This document shows positions 9,007 through 17,939 of a stretch of DNA of 64,000 nt, piece by piece. The DNA lies in assembly GCF_019104765.1 (NCBI RefSeq), contig NZ_JAHRXJ010000011.1, forward strand, positions 310,001 to 374,000. The letters are read 5' to 3'. Source of the DNA: Synechococcus sp. HK05. Its GTDB lineage: Bacteria > Cyanobacteriota > Cyanobacteriia > PCC-6307 > Cyanobiaceae. Position numbers and translations under genes: made by a program. Under the pieces are notes generated by a model. The model saw nothing but the letters and a program-made list of their open reading frames with translations. It made no database searches and had not been told where the DNA came from. Position 1 is the stretch's first letter. Every line of letters starts with the position of its first letter.

Positions 9007-9182
9007 CCGATTGCCTCGGTTGGGCAGAGTTTGCCTGCGGTGGCTGGGATGTCAATGTGTCGAGCGATGCAGTTTTGGCTTTTGATGCCATGGCTTGCAC
9101 GCCGCCCGTGCCTCTCTAGAATCCAATTCGCTGCGCGACACTGGGGCTCTGTCGTGGCGCCGCCGCTGGTGCTCAACGACAG

Positions 9183-10790
9183 TTGCCGTCGCTGTGTCCC
9201 TTGCCTGCTCCTCCTCAAGCGCCGCCCCGTTGTCTGATCCGTTTGGGGGCCTCTGGTTGCATAGAGGTGCAGCTGCCGTTTGATGCGGTCACCCAAGCGC
9301 AGTTGCGGGCGGTGCGGCCCCGGGGGCAGTGGCTGGCGCGCCGTGGCTGTTGGCAGTTCCCCCTTGAGGCGGCGGCGGTGCTGCGCGAACGCTTCGCTGG
9401 CCGTTTTGCTGTGGATCCGGCTTTGCAGCAGTGGTTCGCCTGGTTGGAGCAACCCCTGCCGCCCCTGCCGCCCCATCGCACGCTTGTGGAGGTTGCGGAG
9501 CTGCAGCAGCCTCTACCCGATGGACGGGTGTTGTTCGCCCATCAACGCGCCGCGGCGCGTTGGCTCCTGGCCCGTCGCGGTGCCGTGCTGGCCGATGCGA
9601 TGGGGCTGGGCAAAACGCTCACGGCCTTGGCGGCAGCCCGAGCCATGGTGCGGGCGGCCGACTGTTGCATCGTGGTGGTGGCCCCGGCCGGCTTGCATCA
9701 CCACTGGCTGCAGGAGGCCTCTGCGCTCCAGCTGCAGCTTGAGCTGCTCAGCTGGGCCCGCCTCCCGGATGGGCTGCCCCCAGCCGGCACAGTGCTGATT
9801 GCCGATGAGGCCCATTACGCCCAGAACCTGCAGGCCAGCCGCACCCAGGCGTTTCTGCGGTTGAGCCGGCATCCGCGGGTGCGGGCGGTGTGGCTGCTCA
9901 GCGGCACGCCCATGAAAAACGGCCGGCCGGTGCAGTTGTTCCCGTTGTTGGCCGCCATTGGTCATCCGCTGGCTGCGGATCAACGCGCTTTTGAAGAGCG
10001 CTACTGCCAGGGTCACTGGCTTGAGCGCGGCGGCAAGCGGCAGTGGCAGGCCATGGGGGCTACCCATCTCGAGGAATTGCAGCGGCTCACCCGGCCGCTG
10101 GTGCTGCATCGCCGTAAGCAGGATTGCCTGGATCTGCCGCCCAAGCAGCGGCTGCTGGTGCCCGTGCAGCTCAGCGAGGCTGAAGGGCGAGGCTTTCAGC
10201 ACCGCCTTCAGCTCAAGGTGGATGACTACCGCCGCCGCGCTGAGGCCGGCTTGGTGCGCCGGGACGCCGAGGTGCTTGCGGTGTTCACGGCCCTGCGCCA
10301 GATCAGTGCGGACTACAAATTGCCGGCGGCCAGCGCCTTAGTGCAGCGTCTCCTGGGCCAGGGCGAGGCGGTGGTGGTGTTCACCGCCTTTGTGGCCGCC
10401 GCGGAGTTGTTGCACAGCCGGTTGGGGGGGGTGCTGCTCACGGGCCGGCAGCCGCCCAGTGAACGCCAGGCCATCGTGGATCGCTTTCAGGCCGGTGAGG
10501 CCAGCCTGTTGATTGCCACCTTTGGGGTGGGTGGTCTCGGGTTCACCCTGCACCGCGCCCGCCATGTGGTGCTGTTGGAGCGTCCTTGGACGCCCGGCGA
10601 CGCTGAACAGGCCGAAGATCGTTGCCATCGCATCGGCATGCAGGGCAGCTTGCACAGCCATTGGCTGCAACTGGGCGTGGCTGATCAGATGGTCGACGAC
10701 CTGCTCGCCAGCAAGGCGGCCCGGATCGAGCAGGTGCTCAGCCGGCGGACGCTGCCGGGGCTGGTGCGCCAGCTCCTGGAGCGTTGGTGA
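9183..10790 (+). CDS. SNF2-family DNA-dependent ATPase with N-terminal HARP-like region
   Basis: About 535 residues. Residues 15-80 (GCIEVQLPFDA, RGCWQFPLEAAAVL) resemble the HARP domain of SMARCAL1-type annealing helicases. The SNF2 ATPase core follows: DAMGLGKT (about 138-145), DEAH (208-211), LLSGTPMKN, then the helicase C lobe with VVFTAF, LIATFGVGGLGFTLH and the SNF2 motif VI region EQAEDRCHRIGM. It probably acts on branched DNA in fork repair, which is inferred from the family. No ATG lies upstream in frame. TTG at the given position is the first candidate, and the true start is uncertain. The 3' end overlaps a convergent lipoprotein gene. Confidence 0.85.
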   Translation: MPSLCPLPAPPQAPPRCLIRLGASGCIEVQLPFDAVTQAQLRAVRPRGQWLARRGCWQFPLEAAAVLRERFAGRFAVDPALQQWFAWLEQPLPPLPPHRTLVEVAELQQPLPDGRVLFAHQRAAARWLLARRGAVLADAMGLGKTLTALAAARAMVRAADCCIVVVAPAGLHHHWLQEASALQLQLELLSWARLPDGLPPAGTVLIADEAHYAQNLQASRTQAFLRLSRHPRVRAVWLLSGTPMKNGRPVQLFPLLAAIGHPLAADQRAFEERYCQGHWLERGGKRQWQAMGATHLEELQRLTRPLVLHRRKQDCLDLPPKQRLLVPVQLSEAEGRGFQHRLQLKVDDYRRRAEAGLVRRDAEVLAVFTALRQISADYKLPAASALVQRLLGQGEAVVVFTAFVAAAELLHSRLGGVLLTGRQPPSERQAIVDRFQAGEASLLIATFGVGGLGFTLHRARHVVLLERPWTPGDAEQAEDRCHRIGMQGSLHSHWLQLGVADQMVDDLLASKAARIEQVLSRRTLPGLVRQLLERW

Positions 10791-11142
10791 GCGTGCGGCA
10801 GCTCTGCGCCCGCAGCTGAATCTCCTCCACCAACAACGGATCCGACTGCTCTGTTTTGGGCAATTGTTTGAGCAGCCGTTCAGCCTCCAGGCTGTCGCGG
10901 CAGGCGGTCTGGTTATCGCCGGCCAGGCTGTGGAGCAACGCCCGTTCGTTGCGGGGTTGGGGCTGTTGCGGATGGGCCTCCACCACGCCATCACAGCGTT
11001 CGATCGCCCGTTTCAGGCGCTTGATCTCCACCTGCCGCAAACAGTCGCCCACGCCCGGCAGGGTGGTGGTGGGATCACCTGGGGCGCTGATGCAGCCCCC
11101 CAGCAGCACCAGGGCCAGGGCTGCAGCTGAACCCGATCCCAC
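10738..11142 (-). CDS. Predicted lipoprotein with a helical repeat-like domain
   Basis: From the GTG start the protein is MGSGSAAALALVLLGGC, a signal peptide with lipobox LGGC, so it should be lipid-anchored. The mature part is helical and contains RLKRAIERCDGVVEAHPQQPQPRNERALLHSLAGD, a TPR-like segment of paired helices that is too short to be certain, and ends in an Ala/Pro-rich tail. Without the GTG no good start exists. It follows the secreted protein gene upstream by 13 bases, so the two are probably co-transcribed. Function unknown. Confidence 0.6.
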   Translation of the reverse strand: MGSGSAAALALVLLGGCISAPGDPTTTLPGVGDCLRQVEIKRLKRAIERCDGVVEAHPQQPQPRNERALLHSLAGDNQTACRDSLEAERLLKQLPKTEQSDPLLVEEIQLRAQSCRTLTNAPGAGAPAPAASAG

Positions 11143-11155
11143 CCGGCTGATCGCC

Positions 11156-11587
11156 TTAATAGGCGTAGCGCTCGCTGCGGGTCGCTCCACCCTCGTTGCT
11201 GCTACCGCTGGCGGCTTCGCGCTGCTGCTGTTTCTGCTGCTGCTCCTGAGCTGCGCTCGCATAGAGATCACCGAGGTATCGGCCGCAGTCGGGGAAGGAG
11301 CCCGGGTTTTGCACCACAGCCTCCGTGATCATCACCGCCGCGTGCTCCGGCGAGGTTTTGAACAGGCTGGCGCTCTGGCGCTTGATCAGCGCATAGGCCG
11401 CCAGCCAGCTCACCTCATGGTTGTTGCCTGAATTGCGCATGAAGCAATACACCTGGGCACCTTTGCCGGCTGCACTCGAAGGGGTGTCGGCGGCTCGCGC
11501 GGCGGGCAGTGCGCCCACCATGCCCATGGCGGTTGCCGAGGTGATGGCCAGTGCCGGCACAACCCTGGCGAGTGTGAAGCGCAGCAT
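11156..11587 (-). CDS. Secreted cyanobacterial protein of unknown function (possibly DUF6554)
   Basis: The 143-residue protein has a cleavable signal (about 1-32, ending ARAAD), then a conserved-looking core: GAQVYCFMRNSGNNHEVSW, AAYALIKRQSASLF, SPEHAAVMITEAVV, FPDCGRYLGDL. A Gln-rich segment and a charged tail follow. I associate the core with a picocyanobacterial family that I recall as DUF6554, which should be confirmed. The two cysteines (in QVYC and FPDC) could pair. It precedes the lipoprotein gene in a likely two-gene operon. No biochemical role is known to me. Confidence 0.7.
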   Translation of the reverse strand: MLRFTLARVVPALAITSATAMGMVGALPAARAADTPSSAAGKGAQVYCFMRNSGNNHEVSWLAAYALIKRQSASLFKTSPEHAAVMITEAVVQNPGSFPDCGRYLGDLYASAAQEQQQKQQQREAASGSSNEGGATRSERYAY

Positions 11588-11656
11588 GAATCGGTTCAGG
11601 CAGTGGGGCCCAAGGTATCGGGCGCCCGCGGCCTGATCCAGGGGTTGGCGGATGGT

Positions 11657-12181
11657 TCAGCCGGGTGGCGGCGGTGTGATGCCACTCGCCAGGAGCAGCC
11701 GCAGCATCACGGGCAACACCAGCAACACGGTGATCAGGCGCACCGCATGCAGCACCGCCACCGGTGCACCCACGCCCAGTTCATCGCCGGCCAGGCTCAT
11801 GCCGCTGATTCCTCCTGGTGCTGCTCCCAACAGAGCCACCAGCGGGTCGAGGCCCAACAGCCGGCTGCAGCACACCCCCACCACCAATCCCGCCACCACC
11901 AAGCTCACCGTGATCAGCACAGCCGGTTTCCACAGCTGCTTTAGTTCGCCCAGGGCCGTGGCGCTCAGGCTGGTGCCGATCACCGTGCCGATCCCAATTT
12001 CCAAGGCGGTTCGGGTGCCGCTCGGCCAGCTGGCGGCGTCCAGTCGGCCGCTGAGGCTCACGAGGCCAGCTCCCAGCAGGGCGCCCGCCAGGGGTGCGGC
12101 GGGTATCCCCGTGCGCAGGGCGAGCAGCCCGCCCGCCAGGCCGGCCGCCAGATACGCCAGCAGCTGCAGGGGTGGACTCAT
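11657..12181 (-). CDS. AbrB-type integral membrane protein (half-length)
   Basis: The 174 residues form about five or six hydrophobic segments with Gly-rich turns, including GLLALRTGIPAAPLAGALLGA and APGGISGMSLAGDELGVG. The second of these is typical of the membrane AbrB duplication family (named for AmoA-like regulators and unrelated to DNA-binding AbrB). Most members are about 350 residues with two such units. This one has a single unit with clean start and stop, so it would need to dimerise. Function in the family is unproven. Confidence 0.75.
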   Translation of the reverse strand: MSPPLQLLAYLAAGLAGGLLALRTGIPAAPLAGALLGAGLVSLSGRLDAASWPSGTRTALEIGIGTVIGTSLSATALGELKQLWKPAVLITVSLVVAGLVVGVCCSRLLGLDPLVALLGAAPGGISGMSLAGDELGVGAPVAVLHAVRLITVLLVLPVMLRLLLASGITPPPPG

Positions 12182-12264
12182 GGCAGCCAGCCGCGGGAAC
12201 GGATCAAGTCTGCTGGCTGCCTGTCGGGTTGTGTGTTGTGATCGGAGCCTCTCGTCTGAGCAGC

Positions 12265-12507
12265 ATGGCCGCTGAATCGGTGTCCTTCCGGATCACACGA
12301 TCCACCGAGGATCTGGCACAAACCGTGGCGGCCCTCTCCCAGCGGCTGGTGAAGCTGGAGCAGCGTTTGGCGGCACTGGAGCTCCAGATCGATCGGGTTG
12401 CGGCCGAACCGGAGCCCGATCCGGAGGATCTGCTACGCCTCGATCGCGTGGCCAGCCTCTTGGCCGATTGCCGCAACCTGCTGGACGACGACGCCCAAGC
12501 AGCCTGA
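12265..12507 (+). CDS. Small coiled-coil protein of unknown function (80 residues)
   Basis: Starting MAAESVSFRITRSTEDL, the protein has a heptad-rich helix over about 15-50 (LAQTVAALSQRLVKLEQRL) and an acidic loop, then a second helix, RLDRVASLLADCRNLL. No signal or membrane segment is seen. It is the first of three consecutive small same-strand genes. The divergent AbrB-type gene lies 83 bases upstream. No recognised domain. Confidence 0.6.
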   Translation: MAAESVSFRITRSTEDLAQTVAALSQRLVKLEQRLAALELQIDRVAAEPEPDPEDLLRLDRVASLLADCRNLLDDDAQAA

Positions 12508-12550
12508 GCAACGTCTTGGCAGCGGTGCCACAATGGAAAGAAAGCGAACC

Positions 12551-12775
12551 ATGGCCTTCTCCAACAGCCATCGCACCGCTCCGGTTACCGCTTCTGGCAA
12601 GGCCCCGGCGTCGCCCGCCTGCCAAAACCGTGGCTACGCCGAGGGCGGCCACCAGCTGGAAAAACTGGAATTCGCCCTGGCGGTCGCGATCACGCGCGGC
12701 GATCAACCTCGGGTTGCCCAGCTGCGTGATCAGATCGATGCCTTGGGGGGCAACCGCGAAGAACCCGGCACCTGA
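12551..12775 (+). CDS. Small soluble protein of unknown function (74 residues)
   Basis: The protein starts MAFSNSHRTAPVTASGKAP and ends in a helical segment, EGGHQLEKLEFALAVAITRGD followed by QLRDQIDAL. This looks like a compact helical hairpin with a disordered N-terminus. An ATG 18 bases upstream (MERKRT) is an alternative start. It lies 43 bases after the coiled-coil gene and is probably co-transcribed. I do not recognise it. Confidence 0.6.
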   Translation: MAFSNSHRTAPVTASGKAPASPACQNRGYAEGGHQLEKLEFALAVAITRGDQPRVAQLRDQIDALGGNREEPGT

Positions 12776-12888
12776 GCGCCCAGTGCCCCAGCGGCGCTTG
12801 GCCCGTGTTCTGATTCCGTGATCGGTTGGAGCGTGGCGCCTGCACTTGTGCCACGCCCGGTAACATCGATCCACGCCAATGTCGACGC

Positions 12889-13098
12889 ATGCAAGCGACT
12901 CGTCAGGCTCCGGCTCAGGCCGCTCGCCGCGAAGATCTGTTGAAAGAGGCGGGTAGCCATGCAGAAGCGGCGGAGCTAGCCGCTGCTTCCGGAGAGATAG
13001 AAACCGCTGCGCGGTTGATCCTGCAATCACTGGATTGCGAACGCCGCGCCGGCAGTGTTGGCCCTCAAGTGCTGCAGCTGATCAAGCCACGTCATTGA
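12889..13098 (+). CDS. Small helical protein of unknown function (69 residues)
   Basis: Starting MQATRQAPAQAARREDLL, it contains two Ala-rich helices: KEAGSHAEAAELAAASGEIETAAR and LILQSLDCERRAGSVG. The pattern resembles a single TPR-like hairpin. It ends 57 bases before the convergent tRNA-Gly gene. No signal, membrane segment or known domain is seen. Confidence 0.6.
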   Translation: MQATRQAPAQAARREDLLKEAGSHAEAAELAAASGEIETAARLILQSLDCERRAGSVGPQVLQLIKPRH

Positions 13099-13155
13099 TC
13101 CCGATCGGGCATCTCGGCATCAGCCTTGGCCCAAGTTTTTCAGTGGTTTCCTTGA

Positions 13156-13227
13156 AGCGGGTGACCGGGCTCGAACCGGCGACGTTCAGCTTGGGAAGCT
13201 GACATTCTACCACTGAATTACACCCGC
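13156..13227 (-). tRNA. tRNA-Gly, anticodon CCC
   Basis: Reading the minus strand, the acceptor stem GCGGGTG pairs with CACCCGC. The D arm contains AATTCAGTGGTAGAAT, the anticodon stem TCAGC/GCTGA encloses the loop TTCCCAA, and the T arm holds GGTTCGAGCCC. The anticodon CCC (genomic 13193-13195) reads GGG glycine codons. CCA is not encoded directly after the discriminator base. Confidence 0.95.
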
Positions 13228-13318
13228 AAAATCTGAAGCTCGTGCTCCAGATTGGTTGGCCAGTGTGTTGCGATTGCCCGCAACTTTGGCTGACCAACCT
13301 TAGCAACCAGCTCCTGGA

Positions 13319-13780
13319 TCAGTTGGCTGCGGCTGGAGCTGTGCCCGTGCACTCAACAGCGGCCTGAAGCTCTTTGTGGGCGGCCACCACGCTGTCGGCC
13401 TGGGGTTTGAGGGTTTTGGCGGCTTCCTCGAGGGTGAGCTGCTTCTCCTTCGACACCTTCTTCAGCTCTTTGTTGAAGGCTTGCGCCTGCTTCTGGAATG
13501 CCTCCAGGCGTGCGGCTTCCAGGGTGACCTCGGCCTGCTTCAGGCCCTTGAGGGCGGTGCGCAATTGTTTGCCGGCGGCCTCCGCCTCACCCACGGTGGA
13601 GGTGGGCGTCAGGGCGGCGCTGGCTTCCAGGGCGCTGCCCACTTTCGCCAGCTGGTCGCACACATTCACGGTGGCCTGTTGCTCAGTCACCACCTTGTTC
13701 TTCTTTTTCTTTTCCACGGGGGAGCACGCCACCAGAGCCAGGCTCAGGCAGGCGGCTGCGACGGCAAGAGAGCGGCGCAT
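13319..13780 (-). CDS. Predicted lipoprotein with Lys-rich helices
   Basis: From MRRSLAVAAACLSLALVAC there is a signal peptide with a lipobox ending at Cys20, then a Lys-rich patch (EKKKKNK) and an almost entirely helical mature domain (QLRTALKGLKQAEVTLEAAR, FNKELKKVSKEKQLTLEEA) likely to be a coiled coil. It carries two further cysteines, one in NVCDQL and one in VECTG. A second ATG 15 bases upstream is possible. It follows the aminotransferase on the same strand with no overlap. Role unknown. Confidence 0.7.
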   Translation of the reverse strand: MRRSLAVAAACLSLALVACSPVEKKKKNKVVTEQQATVNVCDQLAKVGSALEASAALTPTSTVGEAEAAGKQLRTALKGLKQAEVTLEAARLEAFQKQAQAFNKELKKVSKEKQLTLEEAAKTLKPQADSVVAAHKELQAAVECTGTAPAAAN

Positions 13781-13850
13781 TGGGAGGCAAAGCATGCACC
13801 CCGACCCTAGGCAGGGCGGCATGCTTTGCCCGCAGCCATGAGCCCCTGTG

Positions 13851-15002
13851 TCAGCTGGCCAGGGCTGCCGCACAGGCGGCGACGCCAGCACCGGCTGATC
13901 CTTTGTGCAGGCCCAGTTCCTGCAGGGTCGCTTCGATGGCGGCCACAGCGGTGAGCACGTCGCGATCGCAAACGAAGCCGAGGTGGCCGATGCGGAACAC
14001 GTGGCCCTTGAGGTGATCCTGGCCGCCGGCCAGCAGGATGTCGAAGCGCTCCTTCACCTTCTTGCGCAGGCTCTCAGCGTCGATCCCATCCGGGGCCACG
14101 GCGGTGATGGCCGGGCTGCCGCAGCCCTCAGCCGCATAGAGGGGCAGGCCGATCGCCTTCATGCCGGCCTGGGCGGCGGCGCGGTGGCGGGCATGGCGGG
14201 CGAAGATCGCCTCAAGGCCTTCGGCTTGCATCATCTCCAGCGCCGCTTCCAGGGCGAAGTAGAGGTTGATCGCCGGGGTGAAGGGATTGCTGTCGGCGTG
14301 GGCCGATTTGCGGTACTTCGCCAGATCCAGATAGAACTTCGGCAGATCGGAGCGCTCGGCGGCAGCCCAGGCGCGATCGCTCATGGCCACGAAGGCCAGG
14401 CCTGGCGGCATCATGTAGCCCTTCTGAGAGCCGGAGCCGATCACATCGATGCCCCAGGCATCCATCGGCACGCTGCAGGCCCCCAGGCTGGTGACGCAGT
14501 CGGCGATGGTGAGGGCGGTGCCGTGGGCCTTCACGTGCATGGCGATCGTTTCCAGATCGTTGATCACCCCGGTGGAGGTTTCCGAGTGGGTGAGGATCAC
14601 GGCCTTGATCGCCTTGGCGCTGTCGGCCTCGAGGGCACTGCGGAAGGCTTCGGGATCGAGGGGTTGGCCCCACTCGGCCTTGATCACCTGCACATCCAGG
14701 CCGTAGGCCTTGGCCACCTTCACCCAGCGCTCACCAAACTTGCCGTTGTCGCCGCAGAGCACCTTGTCGCCCTTGCTCAGCACATTGATGATTCCGGCTT
14801 CCATGGCGGCGGTGCCACTGCCGGTGATCACCAACACATCGTTCTTGGTCTGATGCAGCCATTGCAGCTGTTCTGTGGTGCGGCGCACGATCTTCTGGAA
14901 GTCGGCGCTGCGGTGACCGATGGGGTGCTTACCCATCGCTTGCAGGACGGTTTCCGGCACCGGGGTGGGGCCGGGGATCATGAGGGTGAGCTTGTCCTGC
15001 AT
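13851..15002 (-). CDS. Class V aminotransferase (serine/alanine-glyoxylate aminotransferase-like)
   Basis: PLP enzyme of 383 residues that starts MQDKLTLMIPGPTPVPE, the typical start of serine-pyruvate and alanine-glyoxylate aminotransferases. Other motifs are GHRSADFQ, ITGSGTAAMEAG, THSETSTGV, DCVTSLGA, and SGSQKGYMMPPGL with the PLP lysine. In cyanobacteria this family was long labelled 'soluble hydrogenase 42 kDa subunit'. A photorespiratory glyoxylate to glycine role is plausible but not shown. The ATG is internal to a longer open frame, and the conserved N-terminus fixes it. Divergent from cbiD by 92 bases. Confidence 0.9.
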   Translation of the reverse strand: MQDKLTLMIPGPTPVPETVLQAMGKHPIGHRSADFQKIVRRTTEQLQWLHQTKNDVLVITGSGTAAMEAGIINVLSKGDKVLCGDNGKFGERWVKVAKAYGLDVQVIKAEWGQPLDPEAFRSALEADSAKAIKAVILTHSETSTGVINDLETIAMHVKAHGTALTIADCVTSLGACSVPMDAWGIDVIGSGSQKGYMMPPGLAFVAMSDRAWAAAERSDLPKFYLDLAKYRKSAHADSNPFTPAINLYFALEAALEMMQAEGLEAIFARHARHRAAAQAGMKAIGLPLYAAEGCGSPAITAVAPDGIDAESLRKKVKERFDILLAGGQDHLKGHVFRIGHLGFVCDRDVLTAVAAIEATLQELGLHKGSAGAGVAACAAALAS

Positions 15003-15094
15003 GGAAACAGCGGGTGGGGCGAATCTGGAGGCGGCTGCGCTGCCCGATGCGGCGCAATCCACCACCTTAAAAAACAGCCTTCCGGCCTGCTGCA

Positions 15095-16243
15095 ATGACT
15101 AGTTCCGGCTACACCCTGCCGGTGTGGGTGGCCGCTGCCGCCGTGGCAGCGGTGCAGCGCCTGCGCGGCGAGCCGCTCTCCAGCTCCGCCGCCCCCGAGG
15201 TGTTGCTGCAGTTGCAGCCGGATGCCGATGCTCCCGAGCCGCCGCTGGTGGCGGTGGCTGTTGAGGGCGCGGCTCTGCTGGGGCCGGATCGGGCCCTGGG
15301 GATCAGCCGCTGCGAGCCCGGTGACGGCCTGGATCTCACCCGTGGCCTGGCGGTGTGGGTGGAGGCCCGTTGGGCGGAGCTACTGCCGGGCGAGGCGTGG
15401 TTGCAGCTGAAGGCCGGTGAGGGTGTGGGGGTGTTGGCCGGCAGCGCTGCGTTGTGTCTTTCGGCGTTCGCGCGGGCGCTGCTCGCGTGCAACCTGCAGC
15501 CCCTGCTGCCGGATGGGTGTGGCCTGAGGCTGCGCATCACCCTGCCTGGGGGGCGGCAGCTGGCGCAGCGCACCAGCAATGAGGCCTTCGGTGTGGTGGA
15601 TGGTTTGGCTCTGATCGGCACGCAGGCGGCGGTGCAGCGCAGCGCCGATCCCGATCAGCTGGCCCGCGCCCGCGCTGAACTGGTGCGCCGGGCCGCGGAT
15701 CCCGCCCTCGCTACCGAGCTGGTGCTGGTGATCGGTGAAAACGGGCTGGATCTGGCCCCCAGCCTCGGCTTGCCAGCCCCTTGGCTGCTGAAAGCCGGCA
15801 ACTGGATCGGCCCGCTGATGGTGGCGGCGGCGGAGCAGGGGGTGGAGCGCCTGCTGCTGTTTGGCTACCAGGGCAAGTTGATCAAGCTCGCCGGCGGCAT
15901 CTTCCACACCCACCACCACCTGGCCGATGGTCGTTTGGAGGTGCTCACCACCCAGGCGGCGCTGCTGGGGTTGCCTCTGGAGCAGCTGCAGCGCCTGGCG
16001 CGGGCCGCCAGCGTGGATGAGGCGCTGCGCGATCTGGCGGCGGCTGATGCAGCGGCGGCTCGGGCCCTGCAGCAGCAGCTGGCGGCTGCCATCGAGGAGC
16101 GCAGTGCCGCCTACGTGGCCCGGCACGGCCAGCGCGGTCTACGCATCGGGGCGGTGTTGTTCGATCGCGCGCGGCGCCTCTGCGCCCAGGGGCCCTGCGG
16201 AGCCGAGTTGCTGCAGGCCTTCAGGGCCCGAGATCTAGGGTGA
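15095..16243 (+). CDS. cbiD: Cobalt-precorrin-5B C1-methyltransferase
   Basis: SAM-dependent methylation at C1 of the corrin ring with loss of acetaldehyde, in the anaerobic cobalamin (pseudocobalamin in these cyanobacteria) pathway. The 382 residues contain the CbiD pattern: an Ala-rich N-terminus, [40 protein letters not shown] and [20 protein letters not shown]. No other cobalamin gene is beside it, and guaA follows after 34 bases. Length is normal. Confidence 0.92.
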   Translation: MTSSGYTLPVWVAAAAVAAVQRLRGEPLSSSAAPEVLLQLQPDADAPEPPLVAVAVEGAALLGPDRALGISRCEPGDGLDLTRGLAVWVEARWAELLPGEAWLQLKAGEGVGVLAGSAALCLSAFARALLACNLQPLLPDGCGLRLRITLPGGRQLAQRTSNEAFGVVDGLALIGTQAAVQRSADPDQLARARAELVRRAADPALATELVLVIGENGLDLAPSLGLPAPWLLKAGNWIGPLMVAAAEQGVERLLLFGYQGKLIKLAGGIFHTHHHLADGRLEVLTTQAALLGLPLEQLQRLARAASVDEALRDLAAADAAAARALQQQLAAAIEERSAAYVARHGQRGLRIGAVLFDRARRLCAQGPCGAELLQAFRARDLG

Positions 16244-16277
16244 AGGGATTGCCCGGGCCGCAGCAGCTGGCCGCCCT

Positions 16278-17873
16278 ATGTCGAACGTGACCCCCACCGC
16301 CATCGGCGAAACCGATCGTCATCCAGCGATCGTGATTCTGGATTTCGGTTCTCAGTATTCCGAGCTGATTGCCCGGCGCGTGCGCGAAACCGAGGTGTAT
16401 TCCCTGGTGATGGGATACAGCACCACGGCGGAGGAGCTGAAGGCGATCAATCCCAAGGGGATCATTCTCAGTGGTGGCCCCAGTTCGGTGTATGCCGAGC
16501 ACGCTCCGTTGTGTGATCCCGAGATCTGGAATCTGGGGATTCCTGTGCTGGGTGTTTGCTACGGCATGCAGCTGATGGTGCAGCAGCTGGGGGGTTCGGT
16601 GGTGGCGGCTGGCCGCGCTGAATACGGCAAGGCGCCGCTCTACGTGGACGACCCCACCGATCTGCTCACCAACGTGGATGAAGGTTCCACGATGTGGATG
16701 AGCCATGGCGACTCCGTGGAGCGGTTGCCGGATGGCTTTGTGCGATTAGCCCACACCGACAACACTCCCGAAGCGGCGGTGGCTGATCACGCCCGCCGGC
16801 TGTATGGCGTGCAGTTCCACCCCGAAGTGGTGCACTCCACTTGCGGCATGGCGATGCTGCGCAACTTCGTTTATCACATCTGCGGTTGTCTACCGGACTG
16901 GACCACCGCTGCCTTCATTGATGAGGCGGTGGCCGATGTGCGCCGGCAAGTGGGCGACAAGCGCGTGCTGCTGGCGCTTTCGGGCGGTGTGGATTCCTCC
17001 ACGCTCGCCTTCCTGCTGCACAAGGCGATCGGTGATCAGCTCACGTGCATGTTCATCGACCAGGGCTTCATGCGCAAAGGCGAGCCCGAGTTTCTGGTGG
17101 AGTTTTTCGACAAGCGCTTCCACATCAATGTGGAATACATCAATGCGTGCGAGCGTTTCATCAACAAGCTCGAAGGGGTCACCGATCCTGAAGAGAAGCG
17201 CAAATTGATTGGCACAGAATTCATCCGGGTGTTTGAAGAGGAGAGCAAGCGCCTCGGGCCCTTCGATTACCTCGCCCAGGGCACGCTCTATCCCGATGTG
17301 ATCGAGAGCGCTGGCACCAATGTGGATCCCAAAACGGGTGAACGGGTGGCGGTGAAGATCAAGAGCCACCACAACGTGGGCGGCCTCCCCAAAGACCTCC
17401 AGTTCAAGCTGGTGGAGCCGCTGCGCAAGCTGTTCAAAGACGAGGTGCGCAAAGTGGGCCGCACCCTCGGGCTGCCCGAGGAAATCGTGGGCCGTCACCC
17501 CTTCCCGGGCCCCGGCCTGGCGATTCGCATCCTGGGCGAGGTGACCAACGACAAGCTCGACATCCTGCGCGATGCCGATCTGATCGTGCGTGAAGAGATC
17601 AAGACCGCTGGCCTCTATCACGAGATCTGGCAGGCCTTTGCCGTGCTGTTGCCCGTGCGCAGCGTGGGGGTGATGGGTGACAAGCGCACCTATGCCTTCC
17701 CGGTGGTGCTGCGCTGCGTGTCGAGTGAAGATGGCATGACCGCCGATTGGTCGCGCTTGCCTTACGACCTGCTGGAGACCATCTCCAACCGGATCGTGAA
17801 TGAGGTGAAGGGGGTGAACCGCGTGGTGCTTGATATCACCAGCAAGCCCCCCGGCACGATCGAGTGGGAGTGA
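16278..17873 (+). CDS. guaA: GMP synthase (glutamine-hydrolysing)
   Basis: Converts XMP to GMP with glutamine and ATP. The 531-residue protein has an N-terminal class I amidotransferase domain with GGPSSVY, nucleophile Cys in GVCYGMQLM (about 95) and FHPEVVHS. The ATP-pyrophosphatase domain has the P-loop SGGVDSS (about 235-241). The C-terminal dimerisation domain has the [12 protein letters not shown] signature and ends PPGTIEWE. All expected catalytic motifs are present. Close spacing after cbiD suggests shared transcription, without an evident functional link. Confidence 0.98.
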   Translation: MSNVTPTAIGETDRHPAIVILDFGSQYSELIARRVRETEVYSLVMGYSTTAEELKAINPKGIILSGGPSSVYAEHAPLCDPEIWNLGIPVLGVCYGMQLMVQQLGGSVVAAGRAEYGKAPLYVDDPTDLLTNVDEGSTMWMSHGDSVERLPDGFVRLAHTDNTPEAAVADHARRLYGVQFHPEVVHSTCGMAMLRNFVYHICGCLPDWTTAAFIDEAVADVRRQVGDKRVLLALSGGVDSSTLAFLLHKAIGDQLTCMFIDQGFMRKGEPEFLVEFFDKRFHINVEYINACERFINKLEGVTDPEEKRKLIGTEFIRVFEEESKRLGPFDYLAQGTLYPDVIESAGTNVDPKTGERVAVKIKSHHNVGGLPKDLQFKLVEPLRKLFKDEVRKVGRTLGLPEEIVGRHPFPGPGLAIRILGEVTNDKLDILRDADLIVREEIKTAGLYHEIWQAFAVLLPVRSVGVMGDKRTYAFPVVLRCVSSEDGMTADWSRLPYDLLETISNRIVNEVKGVNRVVLDITSKPPGTIEWE

Positions 17874-17939
17874 GCGCTGGCGGATCCGCTGGCCGCAGCC
17901 GGACGGCTCCGTTACCCTCGGGGCCCCGGCTCAGGAGCC

